A stretch of DNA of 64,000 nucleotides from Melieria omissa (Eukaryota > Arthropoda > Insecta > Diptera > Ulidiidae): contig OZ020269.1 of assembly GCA_963971225.1 (NCBI GenBank), positions 6,262,001-6,326,000 on the forward strand, written 5' to 3'. The translations under genes and the position numbers were made by a program. Positions 36,618 to 50,328 of this stretch are shown here, piece after piece (position 1 is the first letter of the stretch; each line of letters starts with the position of its first letter). The notes under the pieces are model-generated. The model had not been told where the DNA came from, made no database searches, and saw only the letters and a program-made list of their open reading frames with translations.

Positions 36618-39600
36618 ATACATACCTACATATGTATGTAGCAGGCATACCAACTTTATCAACAATTTCTGTCCTGTTTGCAGCTTTCGTGGTGTTTTGT
36701 TTATATGGCTTTGTAGCTTGAACAACCAAGAATTGTAAGCGCGAATGTTTGCTGCAATACACTTGAACTAATTACAGGCCGCTTTGCAGTTTCCGCGTTC
36801 GAAAGATTTTCCACTATCAAAAAGCGCAGTTCGTATCATATGCAACCAACAAACAAACGTACAAAATACACAAATAGTCACAAAATACCTACATAGCCAC
36901 ATATTTATATGCATGCATATGTATAGTATTTGTTGTAATATATTGTAGGAGACTCAGACACTTTGGTGCATAAGTAAAAAATGATAAGCTTTTGTTTTTG
37001 ATTTCACCAAATGTGTAAATACGAAAAGTGTGCAATATTGTTTATTGTAGTTCATAGCGCTGTTTGAGTCTGGTTCATTGTTCTTTTGAAATTGCGAACC
37101 TCAAGTATGTCTAATATTCTATTATCTGATATGTCTTTTTCGCGATAACTGATTAAAAGTCGTATATGGATCGGCAAAAACTGATCTTTTGTTTTCCAAT
37201 AATGACTAAACAACTCGCTAGACTTTTGACATGTGGTCGCTTTCTATTATAGGAAAATATAAACAAGGAAATGCGAAATAGGTGATAAAATGTAATTAAA
37301 GCCTTTGAGGTTGGTCGAAGTTTCTATCGCCGTGTGCGTTGCTAATGAATCAAATTCGGGCGCGCTCCGGTGAAATGCCCGCCGGACCCTAATCTTTGCA
37401 CTTTGTCAGCGAATTGCATTGCGTGGTGAAATTTGTTAGTGTTCAATTACCTACACTCGGAATGACGCATGTGTGCTTGAGTAGCTGGTCTTGTGCTAAC
37501 CAGCTGGTGTGCACATTGTTCGCGCACTAGTCACAGCTCGCAAGCGGTGCGGGACGCTCGCACGCAGATAAGATATGGCGTGGAGCTCGACGGTAATGCG
37601 CAGCGAGAGGCCCTCCTCGATGGTGTGTGCATACAGCGGGCTTGTGACGTAAACGGGGCAGCAGACGGCACAAGTTCGCGTCACGGTCCATAGGTCCGCC
37701 TGGCGCGCTTATCAAACAGCCATAAGCTGGTCGTAGGTGTGCGAGTGGCGAGTGGCAAGTGGCGACTGGAGAATGAGGAATGTTGGCAGCAACTCGATGA
37801 CAAATTAAGTACACAAGAGGTTGTTGTTGTTGGCCAAATCGGAAATGTTCAGCTGGCAAATAAATATGGGCTGCGTGCGTCAATTCGACTTGGCACTTGA
37901 CAGGCATTGGCGCGGGCGAACAGATCGGATGTTGGCCGAAGAGGGAGGGCGGACAATGGCGCCGGGCGGACAGCACATATTACATGGGCCAACGAAGACA
38001 TGTCGTGTTTGCACACTGGCGTTGAGTATACTGCGACATGCAGACATGGCTGCAAAACTCAATTCGTATATAAAGATGTATGTTATGTATATTCGCGCAC
38101 GGGTGTGCGAGCGAATTTATTGATGAGACAAATTTTGGGTTTTACCAGGCGAAACCCAACCAACTCGACATTCCACCAGTTACTTTGCGCATAAGCTGAG
38201 CCGTCACTAATCCAAAACGCGAGTTACGCGCATTTGCCCAAGTCGCCGATGACGGCAGCTTAGCCGCGACCTCAGCGTCCGTCGCCAAACGGCTTCAGCT
38301 CCAGTGCGACCGTTATAGCTACATAAGTACGTTGTCGCGGTTGAAATCAGAGTCGGATTTGACGCTGGCCACGCAGCGACAGCGCGAGCCGACGGCGACA
38401 CATTGAGTCTCGCCTCGAATCGCTTGTCGCCAAATGCTGCGACAACTGCGGCCATAAATAAGTCAATAAGACAAAAGCTAATAAATCATGCGGACTTCAG
38501 GCTTCAACTTGCCGGACGATCATATTTCAATTGCTGGATTATGATTGTTTTGTTTTTTGCTTTAGACATTAGGCACACGAATCCACCAACCTTTGTGACG
38601 GAGAAGAAACGGAGGTTCTGGTCGGACAACCTGCCGCGACACCAGGTGCAGCACTGCATCGCCAAGGAGTCTGGCAGCAATCGCGCACACTTGTGCAATG
38701 GCGCGCTCTGCCAGGCAGATGCGGTCGGCCCGGCCAGACAAGTGGTCGACCAGCAAATGGCCAGCAAAGCGCCTAAGCTGCCAGCCGCCGGGACGACCGT
38801 CGCACCGGCCGCACTACCCAGCAGTGACAGGTGCGTGCATGAAAATAAAGTCAAAGCCAATCTGTGCGCCGAACCAGATGTGCAGATTTAATGCTGCCAC
38901 ACTATAAATACACCTAAGCTCCGACATGTAGCATATGGTTAAATAACAAAAATAAGAGGCCAGCAAATCAGAAGAAATAAAGAAAATCTCTTCGGACAAC
39001 GAATTGTTAAAGAAAACGGGTATTTCGTCGACTGCGGTGATGGTGACGGTGACAGGCGAGTAGAAAACTGGTATGGTTGCATTTTTGTGTATACACGTTA
39101 TTATTTGCTTACAATCAGTTATTAAATATTTCGAATTGTTCGGCGTTCACACATGCGCACATAAACAGTAGATCAGTAGAGATTTTTTATTTTGAAAACG
39201 TACATACGTACACAACAATTTCCTCTTGTTTCTCAGGTTTGTGGGAAGCCATTCAAAGCCGATTTTGGAGCAACTAAAAACTAAAAATAGTAAAAGTAGA
39301 CAGTCAACTGAGGAATTCATTTGAATAGTTTGAGGTGCTTGGCGACAACGTTCATATCATAAAATATATATATATATATAAATATTTTTTGCATCAATAT
39401 AGGGGGTTTTTATCACAGTTTTGCTACAAATATCATTCCAGATTAATTTTATCGTTATTTAAAGTAAGCAAAAGTCCCTTATGCTAAAAATAGCCTTAAT
39501 AAAGGTATTTAAAACGATATTTAAAAACGCTTCCGACGATTGCTGATGAACAATGAACAATGTGTTTTTAATATTTTTTCATGTGACAAATTGTTTTTTT

Positions 39601-42600
39601 ATAACTTGATTTTAATTTAAATTTTTAATAAACATATAAATTGAAGAAAGGCAAAGTATGTACATCGTACAAAGTATATAACATCGTCGTTAAGAAAAGG
39701 CAATCTTACAGCGCAACTCAGACAAAAGTCTGGTAGCTTTTATTTTTCAATCGTTAAGATTGTCATTTCAGTCATTTCACAATAACTAATTCGCAGAAAT
39801 TCAACATTTCAACCAATTACTCTACATCTTTTCTTTCCATAACCATCGATGCCGAACCAAATTAAAAACAATAATTTTCATTTAACAATGCTGGTGTTTT
39901 TTTGCAACGACAAGGTGTTGAATCTGAGTAGTAGTAGTAGCTGAGTAGAGGCGGCTTTCAGTTATAAATTCACAAGCGTTGACATTTTGGGGGTCAAAAC
40001 TTTTTATACTGAAAGAGGGCACATTAACTGAAGTAGTCACTGACCACCACTCTGCGCACGAAATCATAATAAACTTAAAACTATATTTGTTATAACTTTG
40101 ATTTTACAGAAAAGCATAATCATCAGCCCCATGTAGCACAGCAACACAATTGCATAGTCTACCCAGCTTCAGCTAAGAAACTTTTATTTCTTTGGTTGAT
40201 ATATCCACCAAGTATGAATTATAAATTCCTTGAACAATCATGTACGAATTGGCCCTCGCCAGGCGGCAGCGTCAATTACCAACCAAACGCTGCGTTTAAG
40301 TGTATTTAGTGTGGCATACAAGTTAATACATAAAAATAATTTGGCTGCTTAAAAAACTGTAATTTTCCAGTAATTTGTCGGCATAAAATTCGCACTTCGT
40401 GTGCGCACAAATACTACACACAGTGAAATATGGTCAGAGGAACCACGTGTTTGTTTGTGTACGTGTGTTGGGGGATGTGTTCGCCGAACAAAGTGAATCA
40501 ATTGGAATAGTTTGATATTGTTGTATGGACTAAAAAGTGCCAACAACAAGCAAGCAACAGCTTGAATGCAGCAATAAATGTTAGGAGTATGAAAAAAATG
40601 TCTGGGCAGCAACAACAAAACCCAACAGGAAACTGTTGAATATTTACGAGCGAGCATGTCCGTGTAAATGCTACAAAGGCAAAATATTAATTATAATTAC
40701 AGAGAAAAGCCACAAGTACACCAATGATAGCCAACCACATGAATGGACAGACAGACAGACAGACAGCTGTGTGGGGGTACGTACATATTTTCAACGAGCA
40801 TAGCCACGATTCCGTCCAGCAGCAAATGGCAATGGCGAACGGCAGACGGCGAACGGCAAATTAATTATGCTGCTCAGCATGTGGAATTCGTATCTAAATG
40901 TAATCGGCGCAGGCCGAGACAATCCCAATCACACTATGCCCAATTTGCGTCCAAATCGCACGCTCTGCTCCTCCGCTCCGCTGCTCTGCGCTCCGCACCA
41001 AGGCTAGCCTCGTGACAGTTGCGCCGGTGTTGGCGTTAGGCACTTGACTGCGCGCCTCACTGACTGACCGACTGACTGATTTGCGGTTTTTTACTTTTAT
41101 TGTTATTATTGTTGTGTGTAATTTTACAAATAACTTTTCTATAAAACATTGTAATTTGATTATTATTCTAAATGTGCGCCGATAGTTCGCAAGCCGCTTG
41201 CACTGTGAGAAGCCGTTGCTTCTATTCGATGCGATGCGATGCGATTCACTCAACGACTCGCGTCGCCGCCTGACCGCCTGGCTGCTTCGCTGTTTTCACT
41301 GTTTTTATTGCTGTTTGCATTCGCTATTCACTATTCTTGTTTTATTTTCATTTATTTAATTGCGATCGTAATTTGTTTTACTTTGTTTTGGTCTATTGCC
41401 CGTTGGTGGTTTCCCTCGCACGTCGCTCGCGCGGAATGTCAATAGCAGCGCTGCGCTGACGCGCAATTGTTGTGAATGAAATGAAATGCGCGCGTCTTGC
41501 ACGATGCAGGCTGGAGTGCCTGGCGGCTGGTGCCACTTGACGCGGCGACTGCAATCACGCGAAAGGGACGCGGCGTCAAATGTCCGAGCACGAGGCGCGA
41601 GTAAGCGATTAGCGCACAGCACGCGCACGCACTTTGCGCTTTTCACACGCTTCTGCACCGGTGGTTGTTGCTTTGGCCGCTGCAACAGCAAATCGAAAAG
41701 AAATCGCGCAATTGTTGTCACACATACGCCACTGTGTGCCGGCGCGCTTTTCGGCTGTTTAATTTTTTGTTTTACTGCCGTTGGCTTTATCACCAATGTG
41801 CAATGAACTTATGGCTGACTGTGATTTGGTTGCCGCCCCGGTGAGCGCCCTTCGCGGCCAGACAGATTTAGCCAGGTCGAAAACTACGGCAACACGGCAA
41901 AACACAACAAATCGCCGCGCCGTCACAACGCAGCAACGCAGCGCGAATCAAACCAAAACACAAACTCAACACGGGCCGCCTCGGCGTCAACGTCAGCGTC
42001 CGCGACAGCAACAACGACAACGACAAGCAATGTTCATAACTTGTTTTGGAGCGCTCGGGTATGGGCCAGAACCCGAATTGAGTGCGGCACACTCTTTGGC
42101 GAAGCTTTTTGGTATGCCAGCCACACTGTGCACCATCGACCGCAAACGTAAACGCCTGCCTGAACAAAACTCTACTCCGCTACGTACGCGCTCGCTGTCC
42201 GTCGCAGAACTGCTGTATTCTGGCTGGCTGACTGACTGGTTGGCCAGCTCTGGCTAATTCCTCTACCGTATGAGCGCGGCCGCCGCACATCCAACGCTTA
42301 TTAACTACGAGTGATAACACACACACACACGCACGCACACACTGCCAACTGCCAACTGCTGTTGTGGTTGCAGACCGTTCTGTTACCGTTCGGCGTCACG
42401 GTTGAACTTGTACTGAAGCGAGCGACTGCCAGCGGAGGACTGCGACTTCAGCTTCAGTTCTGGGGCGACGCCAGCAGCAACCGGCGCTGCGCGACTGGCT
42501 GCCTGCCACCAGTGGCCGACGTGGCCGTGGTGGCAGGCAACAACAGCGGCAGCTTTGCCGGCCGCGTCGATGACGTTGTCAACTGCGACGATGATGGCTT

Positions 42601-45374
42601 AATGAGTGCGGCTCAGTCGCTTCGTGGCCCAACCACAGTTGCCACTTTTGGTCATTTTGCATTCAAAGTGGGCCGTTTTCTTTAACCCATTTTTTCTGAG
42701 CTGGGTTTTTTTTTTAGAGTGTGAGAGGAAAAAATACTGATGTTTCGAGTGTTAGGTACTGTTACTGATGAACTGTTTAGAAATTAGACGAATTTCGATT
42801 TACGAGTAAGTCATATTTATGGGTTGAATAGATTTATTCAAAACAAAAATAAACGGTCCTGTCTCCCCATTTTGGACCTTTTATAATACATTTTGGTAAA
42901 TAACATTTCAGTTGGGTGGCAACCGTGAGGCGAACTGTTTGCGCTCGTTTCCGTTCGTCTGCATTCGGTGGCGCATTTGCCAACGTTACTAGAGCACTAG
43001 CGGCCAGCGGTGGCGCGAGAGAGCGCCAGCATACTCTCGCGCGTGCAATTGCTGCTGCCGCTTGCCGCTGCTATTAGCCGCTTTTCGTTGCCTTTGCTGC
43101 GCAAGTGGAAGCAGCAACAAACAAACGTCGCCGCAGCACGCAGCTGCCGAGTCGCTGGCGCGGTCGTCGTCGTTGTTGCTTGTGAGTAATAAGATTTCGG
43201 CGAAAAAGTTTAGTTTTTTAATTTGCATTTGTTCCTTAGCAATTACACTTCAACAAACAAAAGATTCGCAAAATTAAAGTGCGAATTCGCTGGCCATGTG
43301 AGACAGCGAGATCTGGCTGATGGCTAAATGACTGATGATTCAGTGGCACTGTCGGCTAGTACAACCCCTCCCGACGTATGTGTGCTCACTGCCACATAAA
43401 AACCGAGCAGATGCGCCTAAAAGTATTCTACGGCGATGGCTTTTTTCCAGTAGGATGCGCAGGAGCCCTTTGGCAACCAATTTAATAACAGTTAGCAACA
43501 AAATGCAGCCATGTTATCAATTTTTAGTTGGACCTGAAAACTTCGCCTGGCATATACAATGAATCTGTCTATTCAATTCGCAAATCTTTTACTCGCATAC
43601 GTGACTTCATTTGCTACTAAAATCGACACAACTAATGCAAACAAGGCATTACAGTCTTTTGGTATTAAGACTTTAGAATGAAAATTTTCTGTATTAACTG
43701 TGGGAGTTTGCTGTTTGCCAGTTGTGATTATAAAATTCTGTGTATTGTTTTGTTTGTTATCACGTGTAAACAACAGCTAAATACCTATATTCAGATTTCT
43801 TGACTTTATTTAATATTTATAATGCAAATTTTAGGGAGTTGAATGAGTTTTTGAGTTATCAATAACTAAAAGAATGAACGAACAGAAGATTCCCAAGCAA
43901 AGTGTTGCAGAAACCTTGAAAGTCGTGTGGAATGCAAATTGATAAAATATTCCAATTTCTATACAATTTGAAAAAAATCATTTATCGGCATATAACCTAT
44001 TTCTTCACTTACTAATAATCACTTTAAAGTTAAAATACTTAGAAAATTTAAGTTAAACTACCAATACCTAATCTAAAAGTACCAATAGTGATGTTCAGAG
44101 TGCTATTAATGGACTCAATGCCTCGCCAGCGATTTTATATTTTATGCAAATAAATGTTATGCGATTTTGAGTTTTTTCATCCATATTTATTTACAAGAAA
44201 AATTACCATTTTTGCCATTGCTGTAATTATACTTAACGCTCAGCAATTCGCGTTCCATTCATAGTTAATAACACAAAAGCAAACGGCTGGGCAATTTGTC
44301 AACACGGCTTTAAATCGAGTCTCAAGAGAAGGAACTGCCGGCCACGTTTCTTGCGTTCGAAAGTTTTTAAGCAAAACAAATTATCGACCAACATCATTTC
44401 GACTAGAGGCCAAAGTATGAAATGTACTAATTTAAAAGGAACAAAATGTTAATGTCAAAACTAACGCCGAATGGCAATCGATTAGCAACGCTCTAATAGC
44501 ATAAACCGCATTCTATTGCAACTAAATATGAAGTGAAATGAAGTGCTGTGGTGTTTAGTCGCGAAAAGAAAAACCCCGATTAGCTGGCACACTTTCGTCT
44601 GGACGGAAATACGAGCAGTTTTTAATCAATTTGCATTTGGCCGATAATGTGACAAGGTAAGCAAAGCAATCGAGCAGCAACTAAGTAGTTGTCGTCAAGT
44701 ACACACACACACGCGCAGTTTCACTGCCGAACTGCTCGCATCGAGATGTTGTCAGATAGGTTTTCCTATTGGCCTTGCCTCCATTTGAAGGAATTCCGGT
44801 GCCATCGCAGAGATTGTGCCATCATTAGGCGCAACAGCCGCAATGCCCACAATGACAACATCGACAATCAGCGACGGTGCACACGTATTGATGTGTTTTT
44901 AATCACCGAAATATTCAAATCTCAGTTTTCCGAGAAAAGCCCAATTTGCGAAAATATCGCACAATTGTACTTTGTTTCTACGGAGCAGTGAACAATGCGA
45001 GTGGTCTGCCCCGCACTGCTTATTAATTTACGTTGGAATGCGCGAAATTGCCAAACTTTCGCGTCGAGTGTTAGCAGCGAATGTGATCGTTTGCCTATCA
45101 GAATGACTATCGCATTTCGTGTGAATATGATTGCGACAAAGCAATAATATGCATGTAGGAACAGACATACGAGTACAAAGTAGGTACAAGAATACGTACG
45201 TTTGTACATATGTATGTAAGTGTGTACTTGCTCACACTGTCGATTCCCACTGCGACCAGATTACAGGTAAGTACGATGATGTATTGTGCCCGTAGGTATG
45301 TTTGTGTGTGCTTTTTGCCTGGAAACTGGGAAGCAATTTTAAGTTCAAAGTTACTGGCAATTAATTGCACAATA
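36618..45374. other. Gene-poor interval with GC-rich islands
   Basis: GC-rich islands lie at about 37330-38460, 38600-38880, 40780-41060, 41420-42660 and 42930-43200, between AT-rich stretches. Simple repeats include (AT)n at 39364-39382 and (GACA)n at 40745-40766. Many long frames on both strands within the islands lack domains. The islands could be enhancers, 5' UTR exons or unrecognised exons; only 38566-38830 has a splice-site pair on both sides. Confidence 0.35.
38566..38830 (+). CDS. Candidate internal coding exon, unknown gene
   Basis: A 265-nt open stretch is bounded by a T-rich 3' splice site (TTTGCTTTAG) and a good donor (GACAG/GTGCGT). Its frame shows GC-rich third positions unlike the surrounding AT-rich DNA and reads through FVTEKKRRFWSDNLPRHQ and an Ala/Pro-rich end. 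The exon would start with two nucleotides of a split codon and end with two. No family is recognised and no partner exon was found. It may instead be a GC-rich regulatory island, since the opposite strand is also open. Confidence 0.25.
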
Positions 45375-46629
45375 CTGTCGTGTCTGGGTATAGTGAACCC
45401 CCTCTATAGTGAACACCCAAATTTTGACATTTTTGAGCCTCTAAATATGTAACAACATTTTCAAGAAAAAAACAAAAAGTGTTTTGTAACCTTTGTGTCA
45501 ACAGCAGAACAATTATACGTAAGTCAACAGCAGCCGGGTATGCACGTATATTTTGTATGGGACTGCCGACTGGTAGAGAGACATATCACCGATAGGTGCA
45601 AGGTTGCAATATTCATTGACAGTCAGGCAGCAATAAAGGCTCTCCAATCTACCACGGTCAAGTCAAGGCTGGTCGAGGAGTGTAAGACGTCTCTGGGCGC
45701 GCCAAATCGTTGTGCTGATATCGCCCTTATCTGGGTTCCTGGCCATAGGAACATTGAAGGGAATGAGAGAGCGGACGAATTGGCGCGCTTGGATTGGACG
45801 AAAGGGCCTCGCTTGTCGCTTCACTGGGTGTCTCGGTTCCGACGCCTTTGGAAGTTGTCAGGAGGGACTGCCATGTGCACTATCTCACTCTTGACAATCG
45901 GAGGTGAAAGTCGCTGACTTCCTGTCGTACCTCGCGGGAGACGTGGCCCTCCTATAATGAGCAGAGATCTCGCGAGCTTATCTACAAATCTCGCACGGAC
46001 GTCGCTAGGCTTACGGCGGTCATCACAGGCCATTGGACCATAGGTCCACATGTGGAGAGGCTAAGCATCCCCTTCAATACCCACTGTAGGAGCTGTGGGA
46101 ATTTAGATGAGAAAGAAACACCACACTACTTCCTCTGTCACTGCCCAGCTTTGGCAAGGGCAAGATTTAAGTCTCTAGGGAAACACTTCCTTACTTGTTC
46201 GACCGACTGCTCGACAGTAAGTCTGGGGAATCTTCTTAGATACTTAAATTCTACCAGGTGGATTTAGTCATACTACTAACCAGGTTTAGTTTTCGGTGAG
46301 CATGTGGTATCAAAACGGCGTCTATACGCTAATTGTGACTTGCAGGGGGACTGTGAGTCAGCCACTTCAACCAACCAACCAATCTCAACCAGACTTAAGA
46401 ATATGGTGTCAAATACTTTTGTAGAGAATATCAAGAATTTTCAGGTCGCTGAGTGTTACCTTCCAAGATACAGCGATTTGAAAACGCAAAACATACCCGG
46501 GTACGTTGCTGTTGACATAAAGGTTAAGCAAATAACACGAGTTTTTGAACAAAAATGTTAACCTTTGAACAACCTCAATATTGTGAACAGGCCTTGCAAT
46601 AATTAGTTCACTATATCCAGACACCACTG
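45375..46629. mobile_element. Pogo-like element split by a LINE insertion
   Basis: Ends CTGTCGTGTCTGGGTATAGT and (read inward) CAGTGGTGTCTGGATATAGT are flanked by TA (45373-45374, 46630-46631). CAGT-type ends with TA duplication fit pogo-like Tc1/mariner elements. Without the LINE insert the element is only about 350 bp and has no transposase. Confidence 0.65.
45502..46405 (+). mobile_element. 5'-truncated non-LTR retrotransposon (RNase H and 3' end)
   Basis: Encodes the RNase H domain of an I/LOA-type LINE: IFIDSQAAIKAL with the first Asp, then WVPGHRNIEGNERADELA with the His and final Asp. After a frameshift region it continues with the typical C-terminal Cys/His motif CRSCG...HYFLCHC (46052-46267 frame). 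The 3' tail carries (AACC)n near 46370-46383. A 7-bp GTGTCAA repeat at 45495-45501 and 46406-46412 is the likely target duplication. Reverse transcriptase and endonuclease are missing through 5' truncation, and the remaining frame is broken near 45850. Confidence 0.85.
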
Positions 46630-47330
46630 TATTGTAAACTTCTTGCCAAGAAACAACAGCAAGTCATATGCTAAACAATTTGCAAAGTGCATTTGAAGAA
46701 GTGTTTGAGTATCCAACAATTTTTCATAAAAAGCACCTTGAGGTCATATTTCAACGTTGACAGTGTAAAGTGCATTTTTTATACATTTCGAACGACAGTA
46801 TTTAGAAGTCAAATTAGACATTCTTTGTCAAAAATGTTAAATTATTATATACACTTTTTTTGTGTAATGCAACAATTTTTTACAACTCTCTCTTGCCTTC
46901 AATAACACTACTCGACACGAAAATTGCACATAATAATAAAAGACGGACAGCTTGTGTTAGTCGGATGATTCGTTTACGAGATATGTGCTCATAACTGAAA
47001 CAACAGGGAAAAAACTGGTTTTTCGAAAACGCTTCTTAAAAAAATTTTTTGATTTTCAGTATTCAGTATTTTCTAGAAAATACTTTTGTTTTAAGGTGCA
47101 CGCGATTGACCCATTTTTGGTCGAGTAGTGTAATACAAAAACATATAATTATTGTTGGATCAGATAGACGTCCACTACTTTCAATGCTCGCACAACACTT
47201 TCTATGGACTTGATTTTTTTTTATTTAAACTGGCCTTTTTATTTAAAAGGCCTGATGCAAATCCTGTTTAACAAATGAAAGTAATGGTACCGATACCGTT
47301 TTTGTAACTCATATTGTGCCAAAAAAACAA

Positions 47331-47750
47331 TCCAATTACATATAATTGTTTGTCCTGACTGACTGATTCATCATCGTCAGGCCCAAGCCGCTGAAACTAC
47401 AAACATGCAATTCGAGGTCCAGTTTAGAAAATTAGCCTTCGCGAAGACGGGATTTTTTAAATTCGGGAATTGAAGGGTCCCCCGGATTAAAGTATCATAT
47501 GGAGAAATGTGATTTAATGGGCCTATTGATTTCAAATTCAATGAAAATACTCCAATTTAAAAATAATTCGATACGCGTTCAAAAATCAAAATCTGATGGA
47601 ATCAACAATGGGTTAACATACTAACATACAAAGTAATTCAAATAAGAAATAATTAGAAAAATCTGACGGGATCAACAAGGTGTGAAGAAAATTTTGATAT
47701 ATGGATCCATTGACTTTAGACTAGTGTGCAAAGCCGCCGGGCCCTGCTAC
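47331..47750 (+). mobile_element. Degenerate Helitron-like remnant
   Basis: Starts TCCAATTACATATAATTG, followed closely by TGTCCTGACTGACTGATTCA, a Helitron-type 5' region. It ends GCAAAGCCGCCGGGCCCTGC and CTAC before T, one base off the expected CTAG end. Interior is short and non-coding. Similarity is by recognition of termini only. Confidence 0.4.
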
Positions 47751-50328
47751 TAAGTCGTATCGACCATTGTCAAAGTAAGATAAGTCAGTGTGTAATGGTC
47801 TTTATTGAATCCGTCAAATCAAATTGAAAAATATTATTCGTATTACGCATATCTGGCAAAATAGTACAGTCGTATATGAGCGTCGTCGAAACTGCTCCCG
47901 ATTAATTTGCAATTACATAGTTGTGCAGCTGTGCATTCAAAGCAACTTATTAGTAAAGCTTTATAAATGTCCAATTGTTACTTGCACGTTGGTTGAATTT
48001 TTAGTTAACTCCCATAAGGCAGCGATCGCACACACCACAATGCAGACGAATTGCCTGCAAACGCGGGCATTTACAATGTGTGTGGGAGCAGACGTGTCAG
48101 AATGCGCTCACTCACTGTGTGTGCCTCAATGCGGATATTCATATCACTTTGTTTACGATTTGTCTCCGATAACGCATCAGTTCTCATCTTCACTAATCTC
48201 GAAGTTGATGCGGAGAGTCGTCGCCATGCAGCGTTTTCATTGCCTGACCTACATATGGATGTATATCGTATGCAATAGTTCACTGAATCACAAACCGCTT
48301 CGAAATTTGTTTTTCAGATTTGACTAATTCAAGCCTGAAAAACCATTGCTATAAAATTAATTTCAGGCTCAAGCACTCTCTGGCGGATCAATCATTCGGC
48401 GGTGAATATATTAAAAAAATGTAAGTCTATGCGACTAAGAAAGCACATAGTTTAGTTGCTACAAGGATTCTTTCTAATTACTGAAATTTAATATCATTTG
48501 ACCCCGTTTCTTGGCGACCATTTATTATTGTGTTCAAATTATTTCCTAAATACCAGACTTAACCATATTCCAATTCTACGGCATAGACCTAATGGAACAA
48601 TTGTGACAAATCCTATTTAAGTCCGAACACAGAAAGTGCCCAACTGTCGCATTGCGCATCAGGTACATGTCAAATAATGCCTCGTCTTCACCTTAACTAA
48701 CTGTACCTGCACATACCCATCCTTCTAAATACCTTTTCCTTTTAGGACTGTCTGCAAGTTTGCCTCCACTAAGTCGCGTTATCGCCGGTCGAACTTTGTA
48801 TTTGCCACGTACACGAATGAAATATTGCAAATTAATTCAAAGGCGGAAGAACTTTAGGCCCGTTTTGGTTCACACCGCAACACCCATCAATTTGGCAATG
48901 TTTGACATTTATTATCATTGGTGGCGCAATTCCGCGATGCACTTAGCTCAAGCAAGTGTCGCGAGTTTGTGTGTATGTGTGTGTGTACGTGGTCATAGGT
49001 GCCGAAATGTCACAAAGTGCTCACTATTAGCACTCGTAGGTATGAGTATGATTTATCCGCTCATTGTATGTACTCGTGGTTGTGGCACTGATGCGATACT
49101 GTATGTTGTTGTGTGCTGTTGCATGACATTAGCACGGAAAGCGGCCTGACACGATCACGACATTTTCCCAACGCCGCTGTCGCTTTTCCAATGCGCGCAC
49201 TTTTGTGTGTTTCTCGCGATGTTGGCCGATGGGATTTGCAACACTCTAACTCAGACAAAGCACCATTGACACAATAGGCAAATCTTGCATAACACTCTCA
49301 ATTGACGATCGGATCACAGGCATCTTCGCTGCTACCCGACGATCACCATTTTACAATTTAATTGATTAATTGCCTACAAATATGGCACGCGAAGTTCTGT
49401 TAACCACAAAACGTGGGAAACACAAAACAACGAATTGCAATCAGCCATTGGGCCCAACTTCGGATACGTAATGTTCATAAATGCTAGGGGGGAGTGCGCC
49501 GCGGTGCTGAATTCAGCCAAATTGAAGTTGGCACAAAGTTATGTTTGTTGCTAATTTTTTGTTTAGTGAAATTGGATTTCAACTCAATTTAAATAAAATT
49601 GTTGACAGACAACAAAAACTATAAGAATGCTGCTAGTGTGTGCCTTAGAAGTTATTTAGGGTTGCATGTGGATTCTTAATAATGGATTTATGATACGCCC
49701 ATACCTTTCATTTTGTAAGGTTTGTGGAATAAATGTTTAAACCAGAACACTGGGAGGTAGATGGAAGATAAGCGGCATTGGTATTGATTAATAGAAAACC
49801 AGGTCATCTAATGTTTACTCCAGAGCGCAACTATCTTTGCTCTAGTGTAAAGTTTTGATGAGTACAACTGTCCTGCAATTCGGGCTTGGTCTGTGTTCTA
49901 ATCTATTGTTCTGAGATCACGATCTTGCAATATCCGTGAAAATATGTAACTGCAACGGGTTGACTTCAAATGAGATCTGTAGAATTGTTAAAAAGTTAAA
50001 GTTAAGACAAAGTTAGCTCGAAACAAGTCGGAAAAAATATTTTGAAATTCGGCATACGACACGCAATCAATCAGCTAAAAGTTGAGCTTAATCACATTCT
50101 GCAACTACGCAAATGCTTCATTTCATTTCTCGTGCTCCATGAACGTAACCGAAACAATTAACTAATTATTTGCAATAATGCCGAGCGTCAACATTAAGTT
50201 CATAATTTGTATTTAGCTGTTGAATTTTTCTCATAAAGTTGAAATGCAATGCCTAAATTTAGAATTTAGAGTTTTTCACATGACTTTTTACGATATCTAT
50301 ATTTAAACGGCTTTATCGGATTATCGTG

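Noticed and set aside
41356..42257. Overlapping long frames on both strands
   Set aside because: GC-rich, repeat-biased composition with frames open on both strands and no domain; more likely a regulatory island.
42311..42685. 124-codon plus-strand frame with GC-rich third positions
   Set aside because: Starts in a CA repeat and lacks an acceptor with convincing context; could be re-examined with transcripts.
47824..48327. 167-codon plus-strand frame
   Set aside because: Low Kozak support, Cys/His-rich by chance, no domain, and no codon bias.
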